Assembly (NCBI GenBank): GCA_030424955.1
Contig: JAUHVS010000016.1
Span: forward strand, 1-21,573
Source: a bacterium
Lineage (GTDB): Bacteria; Myxococcota_A; Bradymonadia; UBA7976; UBA1532
Reading direction: 5' to 3'
Length of the DNA: 21,573 nt
Part shown: one piece after another, positions 21,435-21,573 of the stretch
Layout of the letters: each line of letters starts with the position of its first letter
Numbering within the stretch: position 1 is the first letter of the stretch
Translations under genes and position numbers: made by a program
The notes under the pieces: generated by a model
What the model saw: only the letters and a program-made list of their open reading frames with translations
Told to the model about the DNA's origin: nothing
Databases searched by the model: none

Positions 21435-21573
21435 ATGCGCGGTCTTCGTTTGTGGGTACTGCTGGGGGTGATCGCGGCCGGCTGTGACGACGGGGCCGAG
21501 GCGGGGGCCGCCGCGGCGCTGGACGCGGCGGCGCGCCTGGACGCAGCGGCTCAAGCGGACGCCGGGGGCCCGA
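21435..21573 (+). CDS. Partial lipoprotein CDS, 3' end outside window
   Basis: The first 46 codons of a predicted lipoprotein are visible. The ATG is 6 bases after GGGAG. The signal is M-R-G-L-R-L-W-V-L-L-G-V-I-A-A-G-C-D-D-G, with lipobox I-A-A-G-C and Cys17. It is followed by the same Ala/Asp/Gly-rich linker style seen in the other exported proteins of the window (A-L-D-A-A-A-R-L-D-A-A-A). The mature domain is off the right edge, so nothing can be said of its function. The strong separate promoter indicates it is not simply read through from the ASH lipoprotein. Confidence 0.8.
   Translation, partial: MRGLRLWVLLGVIAAGCDDGAEAGAAAALDAAARLDAAAQADAGGP

Noticed and set aside
1..21573. Mobile elements, CRISPR arrays, tRNA or rRNA genes
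   Set aside because: No transposase, integrase, spaced direct repeats, tRNA-like cloverleaf or rRNA sequence was recognised, and all gaps between genes are 204 bases or less.

Overview
The window is very GC-rich (roughly three quarters G+C, with codon third positions almost all G or C). It is densely packed with predicted lipoproteins and secreted Cys-rich proteins that have Asp/Ala/Gly linkers. One protein ends in a MYXO-CTERM-like signal (Cys pair, short hydrophobic stretch, run of Arg), and there is a Ser/Thr kinase and a class III adenylate cyclase. Together these point to Myxococcota or a close deltaproteobacterial relative. I cannot name a genus. No tRNA, rRNA, CRISPR array, insertion sequence, integrase or phage gene is visible, so this looks like ordinary chromosome, with lineage-specific genes making up much of the right two thirds.

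Layout, left to right. (1) 1-2543, minus strand: one probable operon read leftwards. It runs from ribosomal protein L28 (rpmB) to a zincin-like metallopeptidase, a dCMP deaminase, a Cys-rich lipoprotein and a CxxCGxCC protein cut by the window edge, mostly with overlapping or nearly abutting ends. (2) 2544-2728: divergent promoter region. (3) 2729-10357, plus strand: four genes joined by stop/start overlaps (TGATG or GTGA). They encode a secreted LysM-FecR protein, a 1126-residue secreted repeat protein with a degenerate CHAT-like end, a membrane adenylate cyclase with an extracytoplasmic sensor, and a Ser/Thr kinase with a degenerate receiver-like tail. This is the best candidate for an undescribed system: an envelope-sensing module that couples cell-wall-associated proteins to cAMP and protein phosphorylation. 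(4) 10371-10928, minus: a protein with a histone-H1-like basic tail. Its promoter overlaps and abuts two perfect palindromic operators. (5) 11133-14892, plus: a MYXO-CTERM Cys-rich protein, a translationally coupled secreted Cys-rich protein, and a leucine carboxyl methyltransferase-family enzyme. (6) 14882-16643, minus: a lipoprotein and a small coiled-coil protein with a threefold C-terminal DVHT-type repeat. (7) 16758-19475, plus: a PNGase F-like exported protein, a YchJ-family SEC-C protein, a DUF2780-like protein and a DUF202 membrane protein. (8) 19540-21573, plus: a large ASH/HYDIN-type lipoprotein, apparently transcribed without a leader, and the start of another lipoprotein.

All assignments come from reading motifs, translations and spacing by eye. 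No database search was run. Family names resting on signature residues (L28, dCMP deaminase, cyclase, kinase, LCM methyltransferase, YchJ, DUF202, PNGase F) are firmer than those resting on general resemblance (CHAT-like, receiver-like, Zincin_1, DUF2780).
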